From contig JANXOQ010000108.1 of the NCBI GenBank assembly GCA_025357775.1, positions 1 through 5,135 of the forward strand: a stretch of DNA of 5,135 nucleotides, in the 5' to 3' direction. The notes under the pieces are model-generated. The model had not been told where the DNA came from and searched no databases. It saw only the letters and a list, made by a program, of their open reading frames with translations. The translations under genes were made by a program, and so were the position numbers. This document shows positions 1-5,135 of this stretch, piece by piece. Source of the DNA: Ferruginibacter sp. (GTDB lineage Bacteria; Bacteroidota; Bacteroidia; Chitinophagales; Chitinophagaceae). Numbering within the stretch: the first letter of the stretch is position 1; every line of letters starts with the position of its first letter.

Positions 1-113
1 TTATGTACAAAAATTTTAAGCATCATACCAAGATGACCTTGAGGACCACCAAAAGCAGTAAGACTGTAAATAAAAACTGTTTTTAAAAATTGTATATGGC
101 GAAGTAATTTCAA
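1..113 (-). CDS. chrA: Chromate transporter (ChrA/CHR family), N-terminal part, cut by the window edge
   Basis: Read on the minus strand from 113 down to 1, an open frame gives about 37 residues containing [12 protein letters not shown], then [15 protein letters not shown] and KIFVH. The FGGPxxH segment followed by two methionines is the signature of the first part of the CHR (chromate ion transporter) domain, an inner-membrane protein that exports chromate or related anions. The frame has a TAG stop at 125-123 and no ATG before the FGGP motif. TTG at 113-111 is therefore the best start, giving M-K-L-L-R-H, which fits where I recall family members beginning. A TATATTTG promoter element at 133-140 sits just upstream and would leave only about 13 nt of leader, in agreement with this start. 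The rest of the gene lies outside the window, so I cannot tell whether it is intact or has one or two CHR domains. An alternative is a 5'-damaged copy, since non-ATG starts are uncommon. Confidence 0.78.
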   Translation of the reverse strand, partial: MKLLRHIQFLKTVFIYSLTAFGGPQGHLGMMLKIFVH

Positions 114-132
114 ATAAGTAATTAGCTAAAAT

Positions 133-140
133 CAAATATA
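133..140 (-). promoter_or_regulatory. Bacteroidota-type -7 promoter element for chrA
   Basis: The minus strand reads TATATTTG, an exact match to the Bacteroidota -7 consensus TAnnTTTG. Transcription would start near 127, a few bases before the proposed TTG start of the chromate transporter. No clear TTG -33 element is found at the expected 19-21 nt upstream, so support rests on the -7 box and its position only. Confidence 0.4.
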
Positions 141-201
141 AAATATTTTCAGAAAAAATGCTAATAATAAAAGGTAAAGAAAAAATCACTAAATGTTAGA
201 A

Positions 202-220
202 CCACCCATTCTAAGGATGG
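202..220 (-). terminator. Weak hairpin downstream of the oxygenase gene, possible terminator
   Basis: On the minus strand CCATCC (220-215) can pair with GGGTGG (207-202) with one G-T wobble, leaving a 7-nt loop. It is the only G+C-containing stem in the spacer after the oxygenase stop codon. The bases that follow (TTCTAACATTT) are T-rich but not a clean T-run, and the true T6 run starts about 16 nt later. It may therefore be a poor terminator or a chance stem. Confidence 0.28.
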
Positions 221-233
221 CTACAAATTGAGA

Positions 234-261
234 TATCTAATATCTCATGTCTAATATCTAA
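234..261. repeat. Imperfect tandem array of a 7-bp unit (TATCTAA / TTAGATA)
   Basis: Four consecutive heptamers lie head to tail: TATCTAA (234-240), TATCTCA (241-247), TGTCTAA (248-254) and TATCTAA (255-261). A degraded fifth unit, GATCTAT (262-268), overlaps the oxygenase stop codon at 265-267. On the minus strand the unit reads TTAGATA. The left half also forms a perfect inverted repeat, GAGATAT-CTA-ATATCTC (230-246). The array lies directly behind the oxygenase gene and upstream of chrA. From memory, similar TTAGATATTAGACATTAGA-type strings occur between genes in other Bacteroidota; I cannot check this here. Its role is unknown. Confidence 0.75.
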
Positions 262-264
262 GAT

Positions 265-1206
265 CTATTTCTTCAATCCAATCTCCCTTAATCTTTCATC
301 CAAATATTCTCCTGCAGAAGCATCAGGATATGCAATAGGGTGGGTTTCGTCTACACAAATCTCAAGACATTTTAAACTCATACTACTACGTGGGTGTAAA
401 AAGAAAGGGATAGAAAAACGACTTGTATGCCACAATTCTCTTTTAGGATTTACAACCCTATGTGTAGTACTTATTAATTTATTATTGGTAAATCTTTGTA
501 ACATATCCCCCACATTCACCACAATTTGCTCAGGAAGGCTAGTAACGGCAATCCAATCTCCTTGCTTGCTTAGTATCTCTAAACCATCAGTAGAGGCTCC
601 TACAAGTAGTGTAATGAGATTTATATCCTCATGTTGCTCTGCACGAATAGCACTTGCAGGCTCATGTGTAATAGGTGGATAATGTATGGCACGTAAAATA
701 CTATTGCCATTATGCACAAATCCATCAAAATAATATTCATCTAAACCAAGATATAGTGCAATAGCCTGCAACAAAGCTGTACCAGATTTTTCAAATCCTC
801 TATAAGCGTCATCAAACGTTTTATTAAAATGTGAAACTTCGCTTACTTTTACATTATCAGGATATTCTTCTTCCTTATAATTATCTCTGGAAACTTGTCC
901 ATATTGAAAAAATTCTTTTAAATCTGGGGCATCACTTCCTTTTGCATGTTCTTTTCCAAAACTTGTATATCCACGCTGCCCCGCTAATTCTGCAATTTCG
1001 TACGATTTTTTCTTTTCTAGAGGCAAAGAAAAAAACTCTTGCACATATTGATATAAATTGGCAATTAAATTATCAGATACACCATGATTTTTAACTGCTA
1101 CAAAACCTACTTCTTCATACGCTTTACCAAGTTGTTGTACAAAATCATTTTTTCTTACAGGGTTACCACTTAAAAAATCTAATAAATCAACTGATGGGAT
1201 AGACAT
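265..1206 (-). CDS. Isopenicillin N synthase-like Fe(II)/2-oxoglutarate-type oxygenase
   Basis: A 313-residue soluble protein of the non-haem iron oxygenase superfamily. The N-terminal DIOX_N-like part (about 1-110) begins IPSVDLLDF and contains the typical GFVAVKNHGV stretch. The C-terminal double-stranded beta-helix core (about 165-275) shows the iron-binding facial triad: H192-x-D194 in EQHEDINLITLL and H249 in STTHRVVNP. It is followed by R263-F-S265, the RxS pair that anchors the carboxylate of 2-oxoglutarate in most members, or of the tripeptide substrate in true isopenicillin N synthase. Length and motif order fit a complete enzyme. The substrate cannot be deduced: annotation pipelines call such proteins isopenicillin N synthase family, but nothing nearby suggests beta-lactam synthesis. 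The ATG at 1206-1204 keeps the whole N-terminal domain. The gene lies 80 bp downstream of nadA on the same strand with no terminator between, so cotranscription is possible. The stop is TAG. Confidence 0.93.
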   Translation of the reverse strand: MSIPSVDLLDFLSGNPVRKNDFVQQLGKAYEEVGFVAVKNHGVSDNLIANLYQYVQEFFSLPLEKKKSYEIAELAGQRGYTSFGKEHAKGSDAPDLKEFFQYGQVSRDNYKEEEYPDNVKVSEVSHFNKTFDDAYRGFEKSGTALLQAIALYLGLDEYYFDGFVHNGNSILRAIHYPPITHEPASAIRAEQHEDINLITLLVGASTDGLEILSKQGDWIAVTSLPEQIVVNVGDMLQRFTNNKLISTTHRVVNPKRELWHTSRFSIPFFLHPRSSMSLKCLEICVDETHPIAYPDASAGEYLDERLREIGLKK

Positions 1207-1286
1207 ATTAATTGATAATTTTTATAATGAATTATTAATAATTTATTTAATAATTGAAGTTAGTACAAAACATAGAAATAAAACAA

Positions 1287-2297
1287 TTATAATGCTAATG
1301 ATGCACTTATCTCTAACATTTTATCCATCGGTATTTTAGCTGCTATTCTTAATTCCTCGTTCATCGTTACTTCTGGTAATTCATATTTCATGCACAAATA
1401 CAATTTTTCCAACGTATTCAATTTCATATATGGGCAATCGTTACAAGCACAAGTATTATTTGGTGGGGCAGGTATAAATGTTTTTGTGGGATTATCTTTC
1501 TGCATTTGGTGCAAAATACCGGCTTCTGTAATTACAATAAATACTAAGGCATCACTTTTAGTGGCGTATTTTAAAATACCACTTGTACTACCAATATAAT
1601 CTGCTAGTGCAAGTACAGGTACTTCACATTCAGGGTGTGCTAGCACCTTTGCATTAGGGTGACGAACTTTTAACTTTGTTATCTTTTCAAAACTAAACAT
1701 TTCATGCACTATACATGCGCCATTCCACAAAACCATATTTCTACCAGTTTGTTTATTAATCCAAGCACCCAAATTTTTATCAGGTGCAAAAATTATCTTT
1801 TGCTCAGCAGGTAAGCTTTCTACAATAGCTTGTGCATTACTACTGGTGCAAATAATATCACTTAATGCTTTCATGCCTGCACTACAGTTTATGTATGTTA
1901 TTACAATATGGTCAGGGTGTTTATCTTTAAATATTTTAAATAATAATGGAGGTGCGCTATCACTAAGGCTACAACCTGCATTTAGGTCTGGCAATAATAC
2001 TTTTTTTTGTGGGTTTAATATTTTTGCTGTTTCTGCCATAAAGTGTACCCCAGCAAAAACAATCATTTCTGCACTAGTGCTTTGTGCCTTTTGGGCAAGT
2101 GCTAAACTATCCCCAATAAAATCAGCAATATCTTGTATATCGGGTTCTTGATAATAATGCGCTAGTATAATAGCGTTCTTTTCTTTTTTCAGTTTTTCTA
2201 TTTCTACAAATAAGTCTAAAGTATGATCTACCTCTAAATCTAGAAAGCCTTTTTTTGAAATTATTTTTTCAAAATCAAGTGTGTGTATATCTACCAT
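1287..2297 (-). CDS. nadA: Quinolinate synthase NadA
   Basis: A 336-residue cytoplasmic [4Fe-4S] enzyme that condenses iminoaspartate (from NadB) with dihydroxyacetone phosphate to quinolinate, the de novo precursor of NAD. The family landmarks appear in order: AHYYQ (46-50), GDSLALAQ (62-69), HFMAET (85-90), NAGCSLSD (106-113) with cluster ligand C109, YINCSA (135-140), WNGACIVHE (191-199) with ligand C195, AHPEC (220-224), GSTSG (236-240), and the C-terminal CACNDCPYM with ligand C288. The three conserved cysteines C109, C195 and C288 match the ligands of the E. coli-type enzyme. Two extra cysteines (C283, C285) precede the last ligand. Length is normal for the family and no key residue is missing. 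nadB and nadC are not in the window, so the partner enzymes must be encoded elsewhere. The leader is AT-rich, has no Shine-Dalgarno site, and carries one copy of a 13-bp repeat shared with the ppiD promoter. Confidence 0.98.
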   Translation of the reverse strand: MVDIHTLDFEKIISKKGFLDLEVDHTLDLFVEIEKLKKEKNAIILAHYYQEPDIQDIADFIGDSLALAQKAQSTSAEMIVFAGVHFMAETAKILNPQKKVLLPDLNAGCSLSDSAPPLLFKIFKDKHPDHIVITYINCSAGMKALSDIICTSSNAQAIVESLPAEQKIIFAPDKNLGAWINKQTGRNMVLWNGACIVHEMFSFEKITKLKVRHPNAKVLAHPECEVPVLALADYIGSTSGILKYATKSDALVFIVITEAGILHQMQKDNPTKTFIPAPPNNTCACNDCPYMKLNTLEKLYLCMKYELPEVTMNEELRIAAKIPMDKMLEISASLAL

Positions 2298-2305
2298 AAT
2301 ATGTA

Positions 2306-2318
2306 TTAATACTTATTA
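2306..2318 (+). repeat. 13-bp direct repeat copy 1 (TTAATACTTATTA), nadA leader
   Basis: This is an exact copy of the 13 bases at 2828-2840. It contains the hyphenated dyad TAATA-CT-TATTA and lies 9 bp upstream of the nadA start codon, so it would be in the nadA 5' leader. It could be an operator half of a shared regulator or an AT-rich coincidence. Confidence 0.6.
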
Positions 2319-2403
2319 TTTATATAATCTTTTATTATTATTAGGACTGTTAATATGTGTAAAGAACAAATTATAAAACTATAGGAAAAACCAAAATGTG
2401 TTT

Positions 2404-2422
2404 TTATCCACCATTATCCACA
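2404..2422 (+). promoter_or_regulatory. Tandem DnaA boxes, 10 bp apart
   Basis: TTATCCACC (2404-2412) and the perfect consensus TTATCCACA (2414-2422) lie in the same orientation with starts exactly 10 bp apart. This places both on one face of the helix. They lie roughly 110-125 bp upstream of the nadA start, on its 5' side. Confidence 0.75.
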
Positions 2423-2491
2423 CAAAACTAACATTATTTTAAAGTACATTTTGCAAAACCACTACTATATTAAAACAAACATAATTAATTA

Positions 2492-2500
2492 TTACCCACA
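2492..2500 (+). promoter_or_regulatory. Variant DnaA box TTACCCACA
   Basis: One mismatch (T to C at the fourth base) from TTATCCACA, in the same orientation as the other boxes. It is weaker than the others and is listed because of its neighbours. Confidence 0.4.
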
Positions 2501-2666
2501 TTAGTTAATAAAAGTAATGGTGTAAAACAAAAAGAGTATAAATTTTAAAAAACATGTGAATGAAATGGTTGTAAAATGAAAGTAAAAATAAAGAATAACC
2601 AAATAAATGAAATCAGTGTTTATTTGTACACGCTGTGTTCCATAAAAAAATATAAGAAAATTACTG

Positions 2667-2695
2667 TTATCCACTTAAAAAGTTGATTATCCACC
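2667..2695 (+). promoter_or_regulatory. Tandem DnaA boxes, 20 bp apart
   Basis: TTATCCACT (2667-2675) and TTATCCACC (2687-2695) share the core TTATCCAC and orientation, with starts 20 bp apart, or two helical turns. The very AT-rich segment 2701-2800 follows directly, the arrangement expected of boxes next to an unwinding element. Confidence 0.7.
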
Positions 2696-2813
2696 TTTAC
2701 TGTTAATAACCTTCTTTATTACTAAATCATACTAAAAAAGTAAAAACTATTTTAAACCTTTTTTTATTTAGAAAATCAAATTGTACTAATAGATTAGCTG
2801 TGAAAAATCTGTT

Positions 2814-2822
2814 TTATACACA
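2814..2822 (+). promoter_or_regulatory. DnaA box TTATACACA next to the ppiD promoter
   Basis: An exact match to TTWTNCACA, identical to the E. coli R2 box sequence. It ends one base before the TTTG of the predicted -33 promoter element at 2824, so a bound DnaA protein would touch the promoter. Confidence 0.65.
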
Positions 2823-2823
2823 A

Positions 2824-2855
2824 TTTGTTAATACTTATTAATTATCCTATTTTTG
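2824..2855 (+). promoter_or_regulatory. Bacteroidota-type promoter of ppiD
   Basis: TTTG (2824-2827) and TATTTTTG (2848-2855) match the -33 and -7 (TAnnTTTG) consensus of the Bacteroidota primary sigma factor, with a 20-nt spacer as expected. Transcription should start near 2860, leaving a leader of about 20 nt. That leader is A-rich (TAAAGAAAA directly before ATG) and has no Shine-Dalgarno sequence, which is usual in this phylum. The spacer contains the second copy of the 13-bp repeat. Confidence 0.72.
2828..2840 (+). repeat. 13-bp direct repeat copy 2 (TTAATACTTATTA), ppiD promoter spacer
   Basis: Identical to 2306-2318 and located entirely between the -33 and -7 elements of ppiD, where a bound protein would block or remodel the promoter. 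It has internal dyad symmetry (TAATA-CT-TATTA). The functional role is inferred only from its position. Confidence 0.6.
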
Positions 2856-2879
2856 CCGCCTAAAAATAACTAAAGAAAA

Positions 2880-4997
2880 ATGCAGATTATTCAAGGTATT
2901 AAAGACAAAGGTGGTGTTATAATGGCAATTGTTATTGCAATAGCACTTATTAGTTTTATTTTAATGGATTCAAAAACTAGCGATAGTAGACCAACTACAA
3001 ACACAATTGGAAAAGTAAATGGTAATGCGATAGAATCAAGAGATTTTGAAAAAAGAATTAAAATAGAAGAAAATAAACAAGCACAACAAAGTGGTCAACA
3101 ACCTACAGGAGCAGATGCTATGAGAATACGTGAGCAAGTGTGGAACCAAATAGTAGCAGAAAATGTATTTTATAAAGAGGCTGACAAGTTAGGTATAGCG
3201 CTTACATCAAAAGAATTATCTTCTATATTAATGAGTGATGACCAAGCAAACCCTTTTAAGCAAGAAAGAAGTTTATTAAACGAACAAGGGCAGTTAGATA
3301 TAGCTAAAGTTACTGAAGCAATAAATAATATAAAAAAGTTTAAAGGTGACCAAAGAGACCAAGTAGATGCAACGATTATAGAACCTTTAAAACTAAGTAC
3401 AGCAGCAAATAAATATAGTGGTCTTATGAGTGCGGCAGGTTATTATCCAACTTGGATGAAAGATAAAGATGTAGCAGAAGAGAAAAATTTTGCAACCATA
3501 TCTTATGTAGCTGTGCCTTTTAACGAAATATCTGACAGTACCGTAAAAGTAACTGATGAAGATATTAATGAATATGTAGCAAAACACAAAGATCAATTTA
3601 AACAAGAAGCAGTAAGAACTATTTCTTATATTACGTTTAGTCAAAATCCATCTGCAATTGATAGTTCAAACACCAAAAAAGGTATAGAAAATTTAATGGC
3701 TGGTTTTTCTACAGATACAAGTGCAAAAAATTATATAGCTAAGAATGCATCAGTAGTAGAATTTGTAGATGATTATTTACCATTATCAAGAATACAATCT
3801 AGCGTAAAAGATAGTATGGTAAAATATGCTTTAGGTACAGTGAGTGGCCCTTATGTAGATGGTGCTAATTATAGTATAGCAAAAGTGCTTAGCACAAAGC
3901 AATTACCAGATAGTGTAAAAGCTCGTCATATATTAATAGCATTAAAAGATAGGGAAACTGGAAAAGATTTAATGACAGACTCTGCAGGAAAGAAATTGGC
4001 AGATAGTGTTTTAATTGCAATAAATAGCGGAGCAAATTTTGCGGCATTAGCAATGCAATATTCTGCTGACCCGGGTAGTAAAACGAAAGGTGGAGATTTA
4101 GATATGTTTGGATATAACCAAAACATGGCACCAGAGTTTTATAAATTTTGTGTAGATAAGCCAGTTGGTACAAAAGAGGTAGTAAAAACACAATTTGGGT
4201 ATCATATAATAGAAATACAAAATCAAATAAACTTTAAGCCAGCCTACAAAATAGCAATTTTAGCAAAATCTATTGTCCCAAGTGATGAAACTATAAATAG
4301 CGCAAGTTTAGCAGCTACAAAAGCATCTGCCAATAAAACGATAAAAGAATTTAAAGAATATGCTACTAAAAATGGTTTGAGTATTGTTGAAAATCCTACT
4401 TCAGTAAAAGAAAATGACTATGCAGTAGGAGCCATGCAAGATGCAAGGGTACTAGTAAAATGGGCATTTGGTGTAAACCAAGGTACTATAAGCGACCCAA
4501 TACCAGTTGGAAAAAACTTTGTAGTAGCTACAGTAAATAAAATATACGCAGAAGGTATACAGGATGCTGCAACTGCAAGAGTAGGTGCAGAAGCGGCGGT
4601 AAGAAACCAAAAGAAAGGAGCAATAATTGTAGCTAAAATGGGAACAACAATGGAAAGTGCAGCATCTGCTTATAACAAACAAATACAAACAGCGGGTGCA
4701 GATTCTTCCATAACGTATGGTACTAGAATTATAAATGGGCTAGGGGTAGAACCTAAGGTGATAGGTGCAATATTTAACAAAGAAAGTTTAACAAAAGCTA
4801 CTGCACCTATTGTGGGGACTGCAGGTGTGTATACAATAAAAACCACCGCAATAGCACCAAAAGCAGAAATAGATGCAGCTAAAAAAGATGCGGCTGCTAT
4901 AGCAAAACTAGCTAGCATACGCCAAGCTGGAAGCAATTGGTTTGAAGCATTGAAAAAGCAAGCAGACATAAAAGATAGTAGAAGTAAGTTTTATTAA
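2880..4997 (+). CDS. ppiD: PpiD/SurA-type membrane-anchored peptidyl-prolyl cis-trans isomerase
   Basis: A 705-residue envelope folding factor. A short cytoplasmic start (MQIIQGIKDKGG) leads into one membrane segment (about 13-29, VIMAIVIAIALISFILM). It has no signal-peptidase site, so the rest should stay anchored and face the periplasm. A SurA_N-like chaperone region follows (about 40-205, beginning IGKVNGNAIESRDFEKRI). A canonical parvulin domain spans about 346-447: ARHILIA with H350, YSADPGSKTKGGDLDMF (394-410), and FGYHIIEI with H442. Before and after it lie parvulin-like segments without the catalytic histidines; beta-strand motifs of the form G-T-x-S-x-P...Y recur near 319, 430, 535 and 638. 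It is somewhat longer than E. coli PpiD (623), which has one parvulin domain. The C-terminus is Lys/Ala-rich. The start at 2880 is set by the promoter at 2824-2855 and the A-rich leader; M15 would cut into the membrane segment. The gene is monocistronic, with its own promoter and terminator. Confidence 0.93.
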   Translation: MQIIQGIKDKGGVIMAIVIAIALISFILMDSKTSDSRPTTNTIGKVNGNAIESRDFEKRIKIEENKQAQQSGQQPTGADAMRIREQVWNQIVAENVFYKEADKLGIALTSKELSSILMSDDQANPFKQERSLLNEQGQLDIAKVTEAINNIKKFKGDQRDQVDATIIEPLKLSTAANKYSGLMSAAGYYPTWMKDKDVAEEKNFATISYVAVPFNEISDSTVKVTDEDINEYVAKHKDQFKQEAVRTISYITFSQNPSAIDSSNTKKGIENLMAGFSTDTSAKNYIAKNASVVEFVDDYLPLSRIQSSVKDSMVKYALGTVSGPYVDGANYSIAKVLSTKQLPDSVKARHILIALKDRETGKDLMTDSAGKKLADSVLIAINSGANFAALAMQYSADPGSKTKGGDLDMFGYNQNMAPEFYKFCVDKPVGTKEVVKTQFGYHIIEIQNQINFKPAYKIAILAKSIVPSDETINSASLAATKASANKTIKEFKEYATKNGLSIVENPTSVKENDYAVGAMQDARVLVKWAFGVNQGTISDPIPVGKNFVVATVNKIYAEGIQDAATARVGAEAAVRNQKKGAIIVAKMGTTMESAASAYNKQIQTAGADSSITYGTRIINGLGVEPKVIGAIFNKESLTKATAPIVGTAGVYTIKTTAIAPKAEIDAAKKDAAAIAKLASIRQAGSNWFEALKKQADIKDSRSKFY

Positions 4998-5020
4998 TAC
5001 TTTTTAAACATAAATTTAAT

Positions 5021-5050
5021 ACCGCCCACTTTTAAGTTGGGCGGTTTTTT
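5021..5050 (+). terminator. Strong intrinsic terminator of ppiD
   Basis: Starting 23 nt after the ppiD stop codon, ACCGCCC (5021-5027) pairs perfectly with GGGCGGT (5039-5045). The stem can continue as ACTT/AAGT past one bulged T. A T6 run (5045-5050) follows directly. It is one of the few G+C-rich spots in the window and a textbook Rho-independent terminator for plus-strand transcription. On the minus strand no T-run follows the stem, so it is probably one-directional. Confidence 0.92.
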
Positions 5051-5135
5051 ATTGGTTCAAATAGGGCATAAAGGAGCATAATTTGCAATAAAATTTTCTA
5101 AAACCACAAAACATATATTTTTAAAAAACATATTT

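Larger units (their letters stand above)
2298..2879. other. 582-bp AT-rich intergenic region with DnaA boxes, candidate oriC
   Basis: This non-coding stretch separates the divergent nadA and ppiD genes. It holds, all on the plus strand, TTATCCACC (2404-2412), TTATCCACA (2414-2422), TTACCCACA (2492-2500), TTATCCACT (2667-2675), TTATCCACC (2687-2695) and TTATACACA (2814-2822). The DnaA box consensus is TTWTNCACA. The 100 bases at 2701-2800, right after the second box pair, contain 19 G+C and a T7 run, which suits a DNA-unwinding element. Assuming 75% A+T, the 8-mer TTATCCAC would be expected about 0.02 times on both strands of a stretch this long; it occurs four times. The motif GTTAATA also recurs on the plus strand (2349, 2504, 2702, 2827). 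Every gene in the window is transcribed away from here. dnaA itself is not in view. The alternatives are a DnaA-titrating cluster or DnaA-regulated promoters. Confidence 0.55.

Noticed and set aside
485..682. Plus-strand open frames inside the oxygenase and nadA genes
   Set aside because: They are antisense to genes with intact catalytic motifs and have no recognisable product.
1261..1290. Possible separate oxygenase promoter (TATGTTTTG on the minus strand near 1268-1276)
   Set aside because: The element has three bases instead of two between TA and TTTG, and no TTG lies at the right distance.
2367..2396. Possible nadA promoter on the minus strand (TTTTG at 2396-2392, ATAATTTG at 2374-2367)
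   Set aside because: The -7 element has A instead of T and T instead of A at its first two positions, and the spacer is 17 nt rather than 19-21. It is plausible but too weak to list.
2576..2686. 36-codon plus-strand ORF (MKVKIKNNQINEIS...) in the intergenic region
   Set aside because: No recognisable family and no promoter seen close upstream. It runs across a DnaA box (2667-2675). Lys/Ile-rich short frames are expected by chance in AT-rich DNA.
2784..2792. TAC-TAA-TAG run resembling a DnaA-trio unwinding motif
   Set aside because: It is about 90 bp from the nearest upstream DnaA box, whereas trios adjoin a box. Such triplets are common in AT-rich DNA.
3889..4191. Minus-strand open frames inside ppiD
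   Set aside because: They are shadows of a well-supported plus-strand gene with clear domains, and their translations show no family motif.
5057..5134. Minus-strand open frame ending in TGA at 5059-5057 (…NFIANYAPLCPI), possibly the C-terminus of a gene entering from the right
   Set aside because: Only about 25 codons are visible, with no recognisable motif. It could be a real convergent gene end, but nothing in the window supports it.

Overview
The window is about 5.1 kb of AT-rich DNA that looks like a bacterium of the phylum Bacteroidota, probably near the Chitinophagaceae or a related family. Three things point there: the style of the PpiD-like and chromate-transporter proteins, start codons without Shine-Dalgarno sequences but with A-rich leaders, and a promoter of the Bacteroidota type (TTTG, then TAnnTTTG) in front of the rightmost gene. 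The family-level placement is inference.

Layout from left to right. Positions 1-113 hold the N-terminal start of a chromate transporter (ChrA family) on the minus strand; it runs off the left edge and appears to start at TTG. A 151-bp spacer (114-264) carries a -7-type promoter element, a weak hairpin and a small tandem array of a 7-bp unit. A non-haem iron oxygenase of the isopenicillin N synthase-like family (265-1206, minus) follows, then quinolinate synthase NadA (1287-2297, minus), 80 bp upstream of it and possibly in the same transcript. Next comes a 582-bp non-coding, very AT-rich region (2298-2879). Last is a 705-residue membrane-anchored PpiD/SurA-type peptidyl-prolyl isomerase (2880-4997, plus), closed by a strong intrinsic terminator (5021-5050).

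The most notable part is the 582-bp region. It contains one perfect DnaA box (TTATCCACA), one TTATACACA box, three further TTATCCAC boxes that differ only at the last base, and one single-mismatch box, all in the same orientation. Two boxes are spaced exactly 10 bp apart and two 20 bp apart. They are followed by a 100-bp segment of only 19% G+C. All four genes point away from this region. Together this makes it a candidate chromosomal replication origin (oriC), or failing that a DnaA-controlled divergent promoter region. A 13-bp perfect direct repeat with internal dyad symmetry sits at both edges of the region, one copy inside the ppiD promoter spacer and one in the nadA leader.

The genes do not form an obvious single pathway. 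NadA serves NAD biosynthesis, the PPIase serves envelope protein folding, ChrA is an anion exporter, and the oxygenase substrate cannot be read from sequence. No new multi-gene system is visible. The interest lies in the non-coding DNA and in the repeated architecture of the PPIase.
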